From contig NZ_SMTF01000002.1 in NCBI RefSeq assembly GCF_004357985.1, positions 248,001-312,000 of the forward strand: a DNA stretch of 64,000 nt. Direction: 5' to 3'. Under the pieces are notes generated by a model. It was given only the letters and a program-made list of their open reading frames with translations, did not search any database and was not told the origin of the DNA. The position numbers were made by a program, and so were the translations under genes. How positions within the stretch are numbered: position 1 is the first letter of the stretch; each line of letters begins with the position of its first letter. The stretch is from Luteimonas aestuarii. Lineage in GTDB: Bacteria; Pseudomonadota; Gammaproteobacteria; Xanthomonadales; Xanthomonadaceae. This document shows, piece by piece, positions 1 to 11,837 of this stretch.

Positions 1-588
1 GTCGTCGAACCGGCAGCCGGGGCGCGGCGCGAAGAGCTGCTCGGGCAGTGTCCCTCTGAAGAGGTGGTGCATGCCGGTTACCGGGTCGCACACCGACATG
101 GCGGCGAAGGTGTCACCGTGATAGCCACCACGCAGAGCGAGCAACCGGCGCTTGTCCGGGCGGCCCCGGGCCTGCCAGTACTGGATCGCCATCTTGACGG
201 CCACCTCCACCGATACGGACCCGGAATCGCACAGAAAGACCTTCTCCAATGTGGCTGGAGTGATCGCCACCAGCCGCCGCGCCAGTTCGATCGCCGGCGC
301 GTGGGTCAAACCGCCGAACATCACGTGCGCCATGCCCCGTAGTTGATCCTCCACCGCGCGGTTGAGCCGGGGGTGGTTATAGCCGTGGATCGCCGCCCAC
401 CACGAGGCCATGCCGTCGACCAGTTCGCGCCCGTCGGCGAGCTTCAAGCGCACCCCCTCGGCACCGATCACCGGCCACGCCGGCAGCGGATCGGTCATCG
501 AGCCATAGGGATGCCAGAGATGGGCGCGGTCGAAGGCCAGCGCGTCCGCCCAGTCCGGCCCAACCTTGACTTCGCCGTCAATTCCCAT
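1..588 (-). CDS. bioA: Adenosylmethionine-8-amino-7-oxononanoate aminotransferase (BioA), 3' part cut by window edge
   Basis: PLP-dependent transaminase of biotin synthesis that converts KAPA to DAPA with S-adenosylmethionine as amino donor; cytoplasmic. The 196 visible residues start with a BioA-specific N-terminus: [13 protein letters not shown] near residue 24, then the substrate-pocket block [16 protein letters not shown], the GGLTHAPA block and the PLP-phosphate loop [11 protein letters not shown]. The catalytic lysine lies beyond position 1. The start at 588 follows the end of ilvD (642) on the same strand. An ATG-initiated 19-codon reading frame overlaps this start in another frame and may be translationally coupled, but I see no reason to call it a gene. 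Neighbouring ilvD and pyrC are unrelated in pathway. Confidence 0.93.
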   Translation of the reverse strand, partial: MGIDGEVKVGPDWADALAFDRAHLWHPYGSMTDPLPAWPVIGAEGVRLKLADGRELVDGMASWWAAIHGYNHPRLNRAVEDQLRGMAHVMFGGLTHAPAIELARRLVAITPATLEKVFLCDSGSVSVEVAVKMAIQYWQARGRPDKRRLLALRGGYHGDTFAAMSVCDPVTGMHHLFRGTLPEQLFAPRPGCRFDD

Positions 589-641
589 CGGCAGCCTGTG
601 CCAGGGCGGCTCCCATCGCTCGAGTCAGATCTGTCATGGCT

Positions 642-2315
<1,674 letters not shown>

Positions 2316-2401
2316 GATTTATCTCCTGATATGAGCCGTGCCCAAAGCGCCGTGACCGGGGACATTGGGTGTGGAATCTTGCAAACGAATGCCTTACGAG
2401 T

Positions 2402-3445
2402 TCACTCTGCCAACCGCCACGCAATCGTTTCCCCGGCGCGCAGCGGCACGCCTGTTTCCTTTCCGAAACGCAGCTCCTCGGGCACGGTCCAGTCCTGGCG
2501 CTCCAGTGTGATGCGCCCCGTATTGCGCGGCAGCCCATAGAAATCGGGGCCGTGGAAACTGGCGAACGCCTCCAGCCGGTCGAGCGCGCCGGCCTGCTCG
2601 AAGGCCTCTGCATACAGTTCGATGGCGGCGTGCGCGGTGTAGATGCCGGCGCAACCGCAGGCCGACTCCTTGGCGCGGCGCAGGTGCGGGGCGCTGTCGG
2701 TGCCGAGGAAGAATTTCGGGTTGCCGCTGGTGGCGGCGGCAATCAGCACCTGGCGGTGCGGCTCGCGCTTCAATACCGGCAGGCAGTAGGCATGCGGGCG
2801 GATGCCGCCGGCGAACATCGCGTTGCGATTCAGCAATAAATGGTGCGCAGTGATGGTGGCGGCCACGTTGGGGCCGGCCCGCTCGACGAACGTGACCACC
2901 TCGCGCGTGGTGATGTGTTCCAGTACCACCTTGAGGCGCGGAAAACGCTCGATGATGCGCTGCAGATGTCGCTCGATGAACACCGCCTCGCGGTCGAACA
3001 CGTCGATCTCGGGATCGGTCACCTCGCCATGCAGCAGCAGCGGCAGACCGGTCTCCTCCATGGCCGCGAACACCGCGTCGCAGCGCGCGAAATCGGTGAC
3101 GCCAAATGAAGAGTTGGTTGTTGCGCCAACGAGAAAGGCTTCACCCACCGCGTGCACGAAACCGCTCGCCCTGGCCCGCAGGATCTCTTCGGGCGTGGTG
3201 TGGTCGGTGAGATAGAGCGTCATCAACGGCTCGAAGGCCATGCCCGCCGGCAGCGCTGCCAGGATGCGCGCGCGGTAGGCGCGGGCCTCGTCCACCGTGC
3301 GCACGGGTGGATCGAGATTGGGCATGACCATGGCGCGCGCAAACCGCCGCGCGGTGTCGGGCAGGACCGCGGCCAGTGCATCACCGTCGCGCAGGTGCAG
3401 GTGCCAGTCGTCGGGACGGGTGAGGGTCAGGCGTGCTGTGGCCAT
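2402..3445 (-). CDS. pyrC: Dihydroorotase, class II (PyrC), with altered carboxylysine segment
   Basis: Third step of pyrimidine synthesis: cyclises carbamoyl-aspartate to dihydroorotate at a binuclear zinc site. Length 347 is typical of class II. Metal ligands visible are H15 and H17 (DWHLHLRDG), H139 (LLLHGEVTD), H177 (LEHITT) and D250 (FLGTDSAPH). Family members normally carry the carboxylated lysine in an AVKLYPAGATTNS-type segment. Here that stretch reads [14 protein letters not shown] at residues 99-112: the lysine is missing, the stretch is one residue longer, and the DNA (about 3105-3150) is richer in A+T than the rest of the gene. Identity as PyrC is clear; full activity is uncertain. 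Confidence 0.93.
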   Translation of the reverse strand: MATARLTLTRPDDWHLHLRDGDALAAVLPDTARRFARAMVMPNLDPPVRTVDEARAYRARILAALPAGMAFEPLMTLYLTDHTTPEEILRARASGFVHAVGEAFLVGATTNSSFGVTDFARCDAVFAAMEETGLPLLLHGEVTDPEIDVFDREAVFIERHLQRIIERFPRLKVVLEHITTREVVTFVERAGPNVAATITAHHLLLNRNAMFAGGIRPHAYCLPVLKREPHRQVLIAAATSGNPKFFLGTDSAPHLRRAKESACGCAGIYTAHAAIELYAEAFEQAGALDRLEAFASFHGPDFYGLPRNTGRITLERQDWTVPEELRFGKETGVPLRAGETIAWRLAE

Positions 3446-3455
3446 TGATGGGATC

Positions 3456-4304
3456 TCATGGATTGCAGTAATCGCAGCGCCCCGGATCGGCGTACTGCGG
3501 CTCGGGGCGCTCGCGCGTTTCGCGATGCGCGCACTTCAGGCAGCCGTACACCTCGGCGCGGGTCTCGCGGGTCGGGGCGCCGCAGTCGCCACAGAGCAGG
3601 CCCGCAATGCGCTCGACGAGCCAGAACCCCGGCGCGCCGCAGGCCGGACAGGGCGAGCCGAGCTTGGCGACCAGGTCCTCGGCCGCAAGCCGGATCATCT
3701 CCATGCGCGTGGGGTTGGCGTGGGCCCGCAGGTCGGTCTCCAGGAACACCTGGCCGCTCGCCGATTGCGCCTGCGCCCAGGCGAACGCGGCTTTAAGCTC
3801 CTCCCAGGCGGCGATCCCCTTGCGCAGGCGCGGGTCGTTCTCGCCCTCGGGGCGCACGACCAGATGGTGCGCGGGAAACGCCGCCTGCCGGGCGAAGGCC
3901 TCGGCCGCCGTCCAGTCGCCGGTCAGAAGATGCGCGTGGATCGCCTTGCCCTGCGCGACACCGACGATCTCGAGCCCCTGCTCGTCGTCGATGAAGATGA
4001 GGAACTCCACGTTCCAGGGGAACATCCCCACCATCGGGTCCGGCCCGAACGAGCCCTCGCTGGCGAGCCCGAGCGAAAGTCCGGACATCTCCATGCCGAG
4101 GCGCGCCTTCTTGCGCGCCGCCTCGAGCTGCTTGCCGGCGCGCGGGATCTCGCGGGTGAAGGTGCCGAGGAGATCGGTGTCGTAGCCGCCGACCCGTTCC
4201 ACCTGGCAGCCGAGCGCTGTGTCGAGCACCGAGGCAATCACGCGCTCCTTGCCGTGCTGGGTGAGCAGGGCGATGCGTGTTCCGGCGTAGACAACGCGGG
4301 TCAT
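3456..4304 (-). CDS. DUF6671 family protein with C-terminal zinc-ribbon clusters
   Basis: Protein of 282 residues, function unknown, resembling the DUF6671 family as I remember it. The N-terminal part opens with a [14 protein letters not shown] segment found at the start of such proteins. The C-terminal 80 residues hold paired cysteines in zinc-ribbon spacing: CPACG, CGDCG, CLKCAH and a final CDYC, suggesting one or two structural zinc sites. The ATG at 4304 overlaps the stop of the upstream antiporter gene by four bases (ATGA), implying translational coupling. No signal peptide or membrane segment is seen, so it is probably cytoplasmic. Confidence 0.75.
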   Translation of the reverse strand: MTRVVYAGTRIALLTQHGKERVIASVLDTALGCQVERVGGYDTDLLGTFTREIPRAGKQLEAARKKARLGMEMSGLSLGLASEGSFGPDPMVGMFPWNVEFLIFIDDEQGLEIVGVAQGKAIHAHLLTGDWTAAEAFARQAAFPAHHLVVRPEGENDPRLRKGIAAWEELKAAFAWAQAQSASGQVFLETDLRAHANPTRMEMIRLAAEDLVAKLGSPCPACGAPGFWLVERIAGLLCGDCGAPTRETRAEVYGCLKCAHRETRERPEPQYADPGRCDYCNP

Positions 4305-5395
4305 GGCGCCGCAGCGGTCGGCAGCGTCCGATGGCGCGCCAGCAGCACAATCAGCGTGATGACTGTGAGCGGCAGCACGAAGCCCAGCATGGTGGCGCTG
4401 TACGCCGGCAGTGCCATGTGCTGCGTGGCCGCAAGAATCAGGTACGACACATAGACGGCGTAATAGCCGAGGAACAGCGCCCCCTCCCAGCGCGCGATCC
4501 GGTGGCCGGTGGCGAAGATGGGCAGGCACGCGAGCGCCACCGCGATCATCACCGGCAGATCGAAGCGGACCAGCGCGGCGGCCACGTCGAGCCCGCCGGG
4601 CGTGACCAAGGCGGCGATGCCGGCGATTGCCAGGAGATTGAACAGGCTGCTGCCGATCACGTTGCCCACGGCGATGTCGCGCTCGCCGCGCAGCGCGGCC
4701 ACCAGGGAAGTGGCCAGCTCGGGCAGGCTGGTGCCGACGGCGACGATGGTCAGGCCGATGACGATCTCGCTCACCCCGAAGGCGTGCGCGATCGCCACCG
4801 CGCTGTCGACCAGCCAGGTGGCGCCGAGCACGAGCAGCGCCAGGCCCGCGGCGATGAAGACGATCTGGACCGGCAACCGGTCGATCCATGCGCTCGCGCC
4901 GCCGTCGAACTCCCGCGCATATTCGGCCTGTATTTCCGGGCTTTCCTGGCGACTCTGGCGGATAGCGAAGACCGTATAAGCCACGATGCCGGCCGTGAGC
5001 AGCAGACCATCGAACAGGCCGATGCGGCCATCGAGCGCCATGACCCAAAACAGCACCGACACACCGATCACCAGCGGCACGTCGAAGCGGACGAGCTGCT
5101 GCTGAACCACCAGCGGCGCGATGAGCGCAGAAAGCCCGAGCACCACCAGCACGTTGAAGATGTTGCTGCCAACGATGTTGCCGACGGCGATGTCTGCCTG
5201 TCCCGAAAGACCGGACTGAACGCTGACCGCCAGCTCCGGCGAACTGGTGCCGAAGGCGACCACGGTGAGTCCGATCACCAGCGGCGAAATCCCGAAACGG
5301 GCCGCGAGGCGCGCGGCGCCGCGCACCAGCAACTCGGCGCCAGCCACCAGCAGCACCAGGCCCAGCACCAGAAAAACAACAACCGTAAGCGTCAT
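4301..5395 (-). CDS. Calcium/sodium antiporter, CaCA family (YrbG-like)
   Basis: Inner-membrane cation exchanger of the Ca2+:cation antiporter family, 364 residues and about ten hydrophobic helices in two inverted halves. Each half carries the alpha-repeat signature: GTSSPELAVSVQSGLSGQADIAVGN in pieces near residues 50-75, and GTSLPELATSLVAALRGERD with GNVIGSSLFNLL in the second half. The conserved acidic residues of both repeats (the Glu of each PEL) are intact. It exchanges Ca2+ (or another divalent cation) against Na+ or H+. It heads a run of membrane and stress genes and overlaps the DUF6671 gene by four bases. Confidence 0.93.
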   Translation of the reverse strand: MTLTVVVFLVLGLVLLVAGAELLVRGAARLAARFGISPLVIGLTVVAFGTSSPELAVSVQSGLSGQADIAVGNIVGSNIFNVLVVLGLSALIAPLVVQQQLVRFDVPLVIGVSVLFWVMALDGRIGLFDGLLLTAGIVAYTVFAIRQSRQESPEIQAEYAREFDGGASAWIDRLPVQIVFIAAGLALLVLGATWLVDSAVAIAHAFGVSEIVIGLTIVAVGTSLPELATSLVAALRGERDIAVGNVIGSSLFNLLAIAGIAALVTPGGLDVAAALVRFDLPVMIAVALACLPIFATGHRIARWEGALFLGYYAVYVSYLILAATQHMALPAYSATMLGFVLPLTVITLIVLLARHRTLPTAAAP

Positions 5396-5461
5396 GAAAT
5401 CAAAGCCTCAAGAAGTCTGACCAAAAGATGCGCGCACTGTGGGGAAAACCCGCATCGCCGA

Positions 5462-6460
5462 TCACCGCCCGCGCACCATGGCCATGACCCGCCCCATATC
5501 GAGCGTTGCAGCCTGTTGCTGGATCTGGGGCAGGTATTGCGTTTGCATCTGCTTGGCGGGGCCGAGCAGGTTCTGGAACGTATCCTTAAGCATCACCGTA
5601 TTCATCACCCGGCCGCCGGCGTAATAGCGTTTGGCGAGCTGCCCCAGGGCGTAGGTGGTGGCGAAGGAGAACGCCATGCCGGTGGCCGCGCTTCCCACCT
5701 TGCCGAAGGTCCTGCCCGCTGCCTTGCCGAGCAGGCCGCCCAGCAGCTTGCGGCCGAACTGCTCCAGATATTGCGAGGTGAGGCCGACCCCGGCGGCGGC
5801 GATGAATTCCTTGATGTGGCCCTGGTCGAGCTGGACGCCGTGGGCGCTGCCGATGCCGTAGACCATCTTGATCTGCAGCGGGATGATGGCCATCGATGCC
5901 CAGGACTGCGGCAGTAGTTCCAGCGCACCGTTCATCAAGGCGTAGTTGAGGATGGACTTGTCGAGTTCCGCCTCGGACACGTTCGGCTGCGCCGCCACCA
6001 CCGGCCCGGGCGCGGCGGCTACAGCGGCGGCGCCTGCCGCGGCTACGGGGGCCGCGGCCTCGCTGAGCTCGACAATGGCGTCGGCCTCGCGCTCGAAGGC
6101 GGCGGTCTGCCCCGCATCGAGCTTCAACAGGGCTTTCAGCTCGTTCAGGAAGCGCTGCTCGGCCTCGCTCTGGCGACCGTCGGCGTCGCACACGCACACC
6201 GCCATTTCATAGGCCAGCTGGCGTTCATGCCCTTCAGGGTGCTCGCCGGGGTCTTGCAACGCGGTAACGGCGGCATCCAGGCTGATGCGCTTGAGCAGCA
6301 CGTCCTGATAGAGGCGGGCGAGATCAGGCGCGCCCGCCTCGCCGCCCAGCGACTCGGCGATGCGGCGGATTTCCTCGCGCTCGCGGTCGTGCTTGGCGCC
6401 GTCGGCGAAGGCGGCGTGGAGGGCGATGGCGAGGATGGCTTTCTGCTGTTCGGGGTTCAT
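5462..6460 (-). CDS. TerB-like / DUF697-type membrane-associated protein
   Basis: Protein of 332 residues. The N-terminal 130 residues look like a TerB/DUF533-type helical acidic domain (AIALHAAFADGAKHDREREEI). A low-complexity Ala/Val/Pro linker follows. The C-terminal half (LNYALMNGALELLPQSWASM, MVYGIGSAHGVQL) matches the DUF697 type of membrane-associated GTPase-partner domain. The start at 6460 is chosen because its ATG overlaps the stop of the preceding amphi-Trp gene as ATGA; a second ATG at 6475 is possible. Function is unknown; TerB domains often appear in metal or envelope stress loci, in keeping with the neighbouring transporters. Confidence 0.72.
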   Translation of the reverse strand: MNPEQQKAILAIALHAAFADGAKHDREREEIRRIAESLGGEAGAPDLARLYQDVLLKRISLDAAVTALQDPGEHPEGHERQLAYEMAVCVCDADGRQSEAEQRFLNELKALLKLDAGQTAAFEREADAIVELSEAAAPVAAAGAAAVAAAPGPVVAAQPNVSEAELDKSILNYALMNGALELLPQSWASMAIIPLQIKMVYGIGSAHGVQLDQGHIKEFIAAAGVGLTSQYLEQFGRKLLGGLLGKAAGRTFGKVGSAATGMAFSFATTYALGQLAKRYYAGGRVMNTVMLKDTFQNLLGPAKQMQTQYLPQIQQQAATLDMGRVMAMVRGR

Positions 6461-6684
6461 TGCGGGTTCTTCCATCTGATCTGGAATTCGATTTCTTCCG
6501 ACTCGCCTTCCCGTTCGTGTTCGATGTTGCAGACCGCCCGCACCGGCACCGAGATTCTTTCGCCCGCGATCTGGATTTCAAAGCGTTCGCCCTGTTCGAG
6601 CGCATCGGCCAGGCGCCGCAATTTCGCAATGAACTCCGGCAGGGGGTAGGTTTTTTCCACATCGCGTTCAGGTTTGCTGTTCAT
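6457..6684 (-). CDS. Amphi-Trp domain protein
   Basis: Small protein of 75 residues recognised by its ending EFQIRWKNPQ and by the pattern of an amphipathic strand closing with a tryptophan, as in the amphi-Trp domain family. The body has a helical LPEFIAKLRRLADALEQG segment followed by strands (FEIQIAGERISVPVRA). It overlaps both neighbours by four bases (ATGA at each end), so it is an integral member of this operon. The biochemical role of this family is not known. Confidence 0.78.
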   Translation of the reverse strand: MNSKPERDVEKTYPLPEFIAKLRRLADALEQGERFEIQIAGERISVPVRAVCNIEHEREGESEEIEFQIRWKNPQ

Positions 6685-7430
6685 GCGTGTCCTTTCAGTG
6701 CTTCGGTGAGTTTCAGTCCGGCCAACTCGCGGAGGGAGCGCGCCAGGAAATAGAGCGCGGCCATCATGATCAACATGGAGGGCAGCGCGATCATGGGATA
6801 GCTAAACAGGGTGAGCCGCCCCAGCTCTTCGTTGAAGGCGGGGGAGCCGGATGGACTGGTGACGATCCAGGTGGCGAGAAAGTAGTTCATGACGGAGGAA
6901 AAAAAGAACGAGCCGGCCAGCATCCAGGTGGCGGCCCGCAGGCGCGTCTTGAAGGCGGCACGCTTGCCGCGTTCGTCCAGGCCGCGCTGAATCCGCTCGA
7001 CATCCATCAGCGCCGGCGTGAACAGCAGCACCCGCACCAGCGGGTAGCGGCTATGGGCGGAAATGGCCACGGCCAGACCGATCAGGCCGGGAATGGCGGC
7101 TTCCTTGATGGCCAGCCACCGCGTGTCCAGTTGCAGCAGGCCGATCCCGCCGGTAAGCAGGATGCTGACCAGACCGAGCACGGCGAACAGGTTGAGCTTG
7201 CGCCGGGTAAGCAAATCCCGCGCGCCCCAGGCCAGCGGGAAAGCCAGCGCCAGCAGCAGCGCGTTGACGGCGCCCAGGTCTTCCGGGCCGCTCAGCTTCA
7301 TCAGGATCAGAGAGGGAATGACGATAGCGATCAGCAGTTCGATCAGTGGGTTGTTTTTCCCGGATGCCGAAGAAGGTGCAGTGGAATGGCACGCCGCCCC
7401 CCGGCGCGCCCCGTGCTTGATTTCAGCCAC
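6681..7430 (-). CDS. VC0807-family integral membrane protein
   Basis: Predicted inner-membrane protein, 249 residues, with five to six hydrophobic helices (for example LLIAIVIPSLILMKL and LMIMMAALYFLARSL). It resembles the VC0807 family, related to intracellular septation protein A-like proteins. The first 25 residues are hydrophilic and unlike the rest, so the GTG at 7430 may not be the natural start; it is kept because it overlaps the stop of the upstream P-type ATPase (GTGGCTGA). It shares an overlapping arrangement with the amphi-Trp gene. Function unknown. Confidence 0.72.
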   Translation of the reverse strand: MAEIKHGARRGAACHSTAPSSASGKNNPLIELLIAIVIPSLILMKLSGPEDLGAVNALLLALAFPLAWGARDLLTRRKLNLFAVLGLVSILLTGGIGLLQLDTRWLAIKEAAIPGLIGLAVAISAHSRYPLVRVLLFTPALMDVERIQRGLDERGKRAAFKTRLRAATWMLAGSFFFSSVMNYFLATWIVTSPSGSPAFNEELGRLTLFSYPMIALPSMLIMMAALYFLARSLRELAGLKLTEALKGHA

Positions 7431-10326
7431 GATTTCGCCACCACTTCTCGAGACCGATCACCGGCAGGATGAGGGCGCCGACAACGATGCTCAAAAGCAC
7501 GTCGCCAGCGGAGAGGGGCGCGGACGCGAAGATCTCGTGCATGAACGGGGCGTAGACGAACAGCGCCTGCAGCACGAGGATCGCCGCGATCCCGACGAAC
7601 ACGGTCTTGTTGCTGAACACCCCGATCTTCAGCATCGAGTCACGCAGCGAGCGGCAGTTGAGCAGGTAGAAGATCTGGAACATGATCACCGTGGTGACGG
7701 CCATCGTTTGCGCCTTGGCGAGCGCTGCGGGTCCGCTGTCTCCCGCGGCTCGGAACTCGTAGAGGAAGAGCCCGAGCGCCCCGGCGGTCATCAGGATCGC
7801 CACCACGAAGGTGCGCATGACGACGAACCCGCTCAGCACTGGCGCGGCCGGGTTGCGCGGTGGGCGCCTCATGACGTTGGGCTCTTTCGCCTCGAACGCG
7901 AGCGGCAGCGCCAGCGCCACCGCCGCTACCAGATTGATCCATAGCAACTGCGCCGGCGTCATCGGCATCAGCAGCTCGCGCATCGTATGGGCGACGCCGT
8001 CGATGACGTGCGTGACATCGGCGAACGGGAAAAAGGCTACCGCCCACATCAGGATCAGCGCCAGCCCGAGGTTGGTCGGCAGCACGAAGGCGAGCGACTT
8101 GATGAGGTTGTCGTAGACGCGCCGCCCTTCCTCGACCGCCGCGGCGATGGAAGCGAAGTTGTCGTCGGCGAGCACGATCCCCGCCGCCTCCTTGGAGACG
8201 CTGGTCCCGGTGATCCCCATCGCCACGCCGATATTCGCCTGCTTGAGCGCGGGCGCATCGTTGACGCCGTCGCCGGTCATCGCGACCACTTCGTTGCGGC
8301 TCTGCAGGGCACGCACCAGGCCGAGCTTGTGCTCCGGCGCGACGCGCGCAAAGACGTTGCACGCGCCCGCCGCATCACGCAGCTGCACTTCGGACATCTG
8401 CGCGAGCTGGGCCCCGGCGATCGCCTTGGGTGCTGCGGGATTCTTAGGGAGGATGTTGAGCTGGTCCGCGATCGCCTGCGCCGTGCCCTGGTGGTCGCCG
8501 GTGATCATCTTCACGGTAATCCCGGCCTGATGGCAGAGCGCGATCGCCGCGATTGCCTCGGGACGCGGCGGGTCGATCATGCCCTGGAGCCCGAGGAAGG
8601 TGAACCCGCTTTGCGTGTCGTGCATCTCGATGCCAGTCTGCCCGCGCGCGGGCTGGGCGGCGAACGCCAGCACCCGCATCCCCTTGGCGGCCAGCTTTTC
8701 GACCTCGCGTAGCACCGCCTCCATATCGAGCACACGGCCGCCCGGCGTCGTGGCGCAACGCTTTAGCACGGCCTCCGGCGCACCCTTGAGCAGGATGCGT
8801 CCGCCGTCCTGCGCGTGGAGTGTGGCCATGAACTGGTTCTCGGACTCGAACGGAATCGTATCCAGGCGCTTGTGTTGCGCCCGCGCTTTCTCCACGTCCA
8901 GCGCGACCTTTTCCGCGGCGACAACGAGCGCGCCCTCCGTCGGATCGCCATGGATCTTCCACTGCCCCTCCTCGTTCGCGAGCGAGGCGTCGTTGCACAG
9001 CACCCCGGCGAGCAGCAGATCAGTCAGGTCCGCAGGCGCCGTCTTGACGAGCGTTCCCTCGCGCTGCAGTTGCCCCTTGGGCGCGTAGCCGACGCCCGAC
9101 ACGGCAAAGGCGCCGGAGGCGGGCGTCCAGAGCTCCTGCACGGTCATCTCGTTGCGGGTAAGGGTCCCGGTCTTGTCAGAGCAGATGACGGTGGTCGAGC
9201 CGAGGGTCTCGACGGCGGGGAGCTTGCGCACCACGGCACGGCGCGTCGCCATGCGCTGCACGCCGATCGCCAGCGCGATGGTCACGATCGCCGGCAGCCC
9301 CTCGGGGATGGCGCCCACCGCCAGCGCGATGGCGAAGATGACCGTCTCGCGCAGGGCCGGAAGCCACTCGACCCCGGTCTCGGCCATGGTTCGCCAGGTC
9401 CCGAGCAAGAGGATTCCGATCGCGATGACAACGATCGCGATGGTGATGTACCAGCCGATTTTGGCCAGCGCCTTGGTGAGCGGAGTCTGCAGATCGGTCG
9501 TTTCCCTCAGCATGGTGGAGATGCGGCCGAGCTCGGTCCTGGCGCCGGTCTCGACCACCACCGCGGTCCCCGTCCCGTAGGTGACCAGCGTGCCGCCAAA
9601 GACCATGCAGGTTCGGTCGCCGATGCCCGCCTCGGATGCCACCGGGGCGAGCCGTTTCTCCGTCGGCACCGACTCGCCGGTGAGCGCCGCCTCCTCGATC
9701 TGCAGGTTGCGCAACTGGATCAGGCGCATGTCCGCGGGCACCTTGTCTCCGCTGGCGAGCAGGACCATGTCGCCGGGGACGAGATCCGCTGCCGGGAGGG
9801 TGAGTTTGCGGCCCTCGCGCAAGGCGGAAACATTCTCCGGCACCATGCGGCTGAGCGCCTCGATCGCCTTGCCGGCCTTGAACTCCTGCACGAAGCCGAT
9901 GATCGTGTTGAGCACCACCACCGCCAGGATCACCAGCCCGTTCTTGACCCCGCCGGTGGGGTCGACAGCCATCGCCACCAGCGCCGACACGATCAGCACC
10001 CAGATCAAGGGGTTGTTGACCTGCCGCCAGATCAGGTCGAGGGCGGTGTCCCCTTTGCCCCGGGGGATCACATTGGACCCGTAGGTCTTCAGACGCTGCA
10101 CGGCTTCCGCGTTGGTGAGGCCATCCGGACGCGTCTCCATACGCGCGACCGTCTCGTCCACGCCCAGTGCGTGCCACGGCTGCCGATCCGGCATGCCCGC
10201 AGCGCCGCTGGAACCACCATTCATAGCAGACGCGTTGCTCGTGATGGCTTGTTGCGCCGTTGCTTTCATGCTCAGCTTGTGCACGCGTTCTTCTTGGTTG
10301 CCAGGGAGTCGACTCATGGCAATCAT
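7423..10326 (-). CDS. Type II cation-transporting P-type ATPase
   Basis: ATP-driven inner-membrane cation pump of 967 residues. Domains in order: cation ATPase N-terminal domain (about 48-120), actuator domain with TGES at 216-219, TM4 ion-binding helix AIPEGLPA near 339-346, phosphorylation site DKTGT with the acceptor Asp at 384, nucleotide domain, hinge GDGVNDAP, and four or more C-terminal helices. The PEGLP helix places it with Ca2+/Na+/K+-type pumps rather than heavy-metal CPx pumps; the ion cannot be told by eye. The N-terminal 45 residues are Ser/Ala-rich and may be over-called. The start ATG overlaps the stop of the upstream universal stress gene (ATGA). Confidence 0.93.
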   Translation of the reverse strand: MIAMSRLPGNQEERVHKLSMKATAQQAITSNASAMNGGSSGAAGMPDRQPWHALGVDETVARMETRPDGLTNAEAVQRLKTYGSNVIPRGKGDTALDLIWRQVNNPLIWVLIVSALVAMAVDPTGGVKNGLVILAVVVLNTIIGFVQEFKAGKAIEALSRMVPENVSALREGRKLTLPAADLVPGDMVLLASGDKVPADMRLIQLRNLQIEEAALTGESVPTEKRLAPVASEAGIGDRTCMVFGGTLVTYGTGTAVVVETGARTELGRISTMLRETTDLQTPLTKALAKIGWYITIAIVVIAIGILLLGTWRTMAETGVEWLPALRETVIFAIALAVGAIPEGLPAIVTIALAIGVQRMATRRAVVRKLPAVETLGSTTVICSDKTGTLTRNEMTVQELWTPASGAFAVSGVGYAPKGQLQREGTLVKTAPADLTDLLLAGVLCNDASLANEEGQWKIHGDPTEGALVVAAEKVALDVEKARAQHKRLDTIPFESENQFMATLHAQDGGRILLKGAPEAVLKRCATTPGGRVLDMEAVLREVEKLAAKGMRVLAFAAQPARGQTGIEMHDTQSGFTFLGLQGMIDPPRPEAIAAIALCHQAGITVKMITGDHQGTAQAIADQLNILPKNPAAPKAIAGAQLAQMSEVQLRDAAGACNVFARVAPEHKLGLVRALQSRNEVVAMTGDGVNDAPALKQANIGVAMGITGTSVSKEAAGIVLADDNFASIAAAVEEGRRVYDNLIKSLAFVLPTNLGLALILMWAVAFFPFADVTHVIDGVAHTMRELLMPMTPAQLLWINLVAAVALALPLAFEAKEPNVMRRPPRNPAAPVLSGFVVMRTFVVAILMTAGALGLFLYEFRAAGDSGPAALAKAQTMAVTTVIMFQIFYLLNCRSLRDSMLKIGVFSNKTVFVGIAAILVLQALFVYAPFMHEIFASAPLSAGDVLLSIVVGALILPVIGLEKWWRNRG

Positions 10327-10832
10327 TCGGCGGCTGCAAAGAACAACGATGCCAAGCCCGTGCCGACGCCGGCTGGAATGCCGTAGCGTTCCAGCGGGGA
10401 CACCGGGTCTCCTGCCACAACCTTGACCGGGACGGTCGTCAGCTCAATCACCTTGTTGATCGTCGAGTTCTCGACCATCCGGATCAGCGAGCTCTTGCGT
10501 GCGGCACCCACCACGATATGGTCGCAGTGGAGGCGGCGCGCCGCGTCGGTAATGACGTATGCCTTTTCCCCAAGTTCCATGTGCGCTTCATAGGGCACCC
10601 CGAACCTGTCTAGCATCTGTCTGCTTGGCAGCAGCGCCAACTCGGCCTGATCGCGATGGAAATCGTGGCGATCTCTTCTGCTCACGAATCGTGAAACGTA
10701 TTGGGAAAATGGCGTCTGAACATTCAATAGATGAATTTCCAACGCCGCGTTCTTCCTGAATTCATTGACGACGTGCCGCACCGCATGGAGCGAGTTGCTT
10801 GAGCCGTCGACCGGAACGAGTATTTTCAACAT
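10323..10832 (-). CDS. Universal stress protein (UspA family)
   Basis: Single-domain UspA-fold protein, 169 residues. The N-terminal strand MLKILVPVDGSSNSLHAV is the family hallmark. The ATP-binding loop G-2x-G-9x-G(S/T) is only partly conserved: the segment VVGAARKSSLIRMVENST has the expected position but reads GAARKSS. The C-terminus continues about 20 residues beyond the normal end ([20 protein letters not shown]) as a hydrophobic tail. It lies directly before the P-type ATPase with a four-base overlap, suggesting co-expression of the pump with a stress sensor or chaperone. Confidence 0.9.
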   Translation of the reverse strand: MLKILVPVDGSSNSLHAVRHVVNEFRKNAALEIHLLNVQTPFSQYVSRFVSRRDRHDFHRDQAELALLPSRQMLDRFGVPYEAHMELGEKAYVITDAARRLHCDHIVVGAARKSSLIRMVENSTINKVIELTTVPVKVVAGDPVSPLERYGIPAGVGTGLASLFFAAAE

Positions 10833-10945
10833 GGCGCGGGTTCCTTTCCAATGGCCAGCTATAGTCGGGAAATCAGATCGAACGGCAGTAGGACTCAGAC
10901 CACCACCGCGCCCAGCAACAGGCGGGCTGCAAGCCGCGTGCGCAT

Positions 10946-11821
10946 TCATTGCGCTGCCTTGAGCGCCGCGATGCGTTTGGTCAGCGGCGGGTGGGTCATG
11001 AACAGGCGCTTGAGACCCGACGCACCTCCGCCGGCGATGCCGAAGGCCGTCATCTTGTCGGGCAGGGACGCAGGCTGCAGCGCACTGAGCCGCTCCAACG
11101 CTGCAATCATGGCGCCGCGCCCGGCCAGTGACGCGCCGCCCGCGTCGGCGCGGAACTCCCGTTGGCGCGAGAACCACATGACGATGAGGGAGGCCAGGAT
11201 GCCCAGCACCAAGTCGGCGATGATGACCGTCACCCAGAATGCCGGGCCGTGCCCGTTCTCGCTCTTGAAGATTATCCGGTCCACCGTGTGGCCGATCACC
11301 CGCGAGAGGAACAGCACGAAGGTGTTCACCACGCCCTGGATCAGCGCCAGCGTCACCATGTCGCCATTGGCGGCGTGCGCGACTTCATGGCCCAGCACGG
11401 CTTCTGCCTCCTCGCGCGTCATCTGCTGCAAGAGGCCGGTGGAGACGGCGATCAGCGCCTTGTTCCTGCTCATCCCGGTGGCGAAGGCGTTGACGTCGGG
11501 CGCGTCGTAAATGCCTACCTCGGGCATGCCTATGCCCGCCTGCCGCGCGTACTTGCGAACCGTATCTACCAGCCAGGCTTCGGTCGTATTCGATGGCGCC
11601 TTGATCACCCGCACGCCCATCATCTTCTTGGCCATCCACTTGGAGACGGCCAGCGAGATGAGCGATCCGCCGAAGCCCATCACCGCGGCGAAGATCAGCA
11701 GCGCCGTCAAGTTCAGTCCCTGTTCGTTCAGCCATGGCTCCACCCCCAGCAGGCGCATGCTGACCGAGAGCACCAGCAAAATGGCCAGGTTGGTGGCGAG
11801 AAACAGGACGATGCGCTTCAT
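10946..11821 (-). CDS. htpX: Membrane zinc protease HtpX
   Basis: Inner-membrane M48-family metalloprotease for quality control of membrane proteins; 291 residues, the usual length. Two N-terminal hydrophobic helices precede the active site HEVAH (in [16 protein letters not shown]) with its third ligand in the downstream [10 protein letters not shown] block. Two further hydrophobic segments lie between. It ends about 110 bp before the universal stress gene start on the same strand. Downstream context (stress protein, cation pump, antiporter) fits an envelope-stress role. Confidence 0.96.
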   Translation of the reverse strand: MKRIVLFLATNLAILLVLSVSMRLLGVEPWLNEQGLNLTALLIFAAVMGFGGSLISLAVSKWMAKKMMGVRVIKAPSNTTEAWLVDTVRKYARQAGIGMPEVGIYDAPDVNAFATGMSRNKALIAVSTGLLQQMTREEAEAVLGHEVAHAANGDMVTLALIQGVVNTFVLFLSRVIGHTVDRIIFKSENGHGPAFWVTVIIADLVLGILASLIVMWFSRQREFRADAGGASLAGRGAMIAALERLSALQPASLPDKMTAFGIAGGGASGLKRLFMTHPPLTKRIAALKAAQ

Positions 11822-11837
11822 GCTCGGCTCCCTGGCA

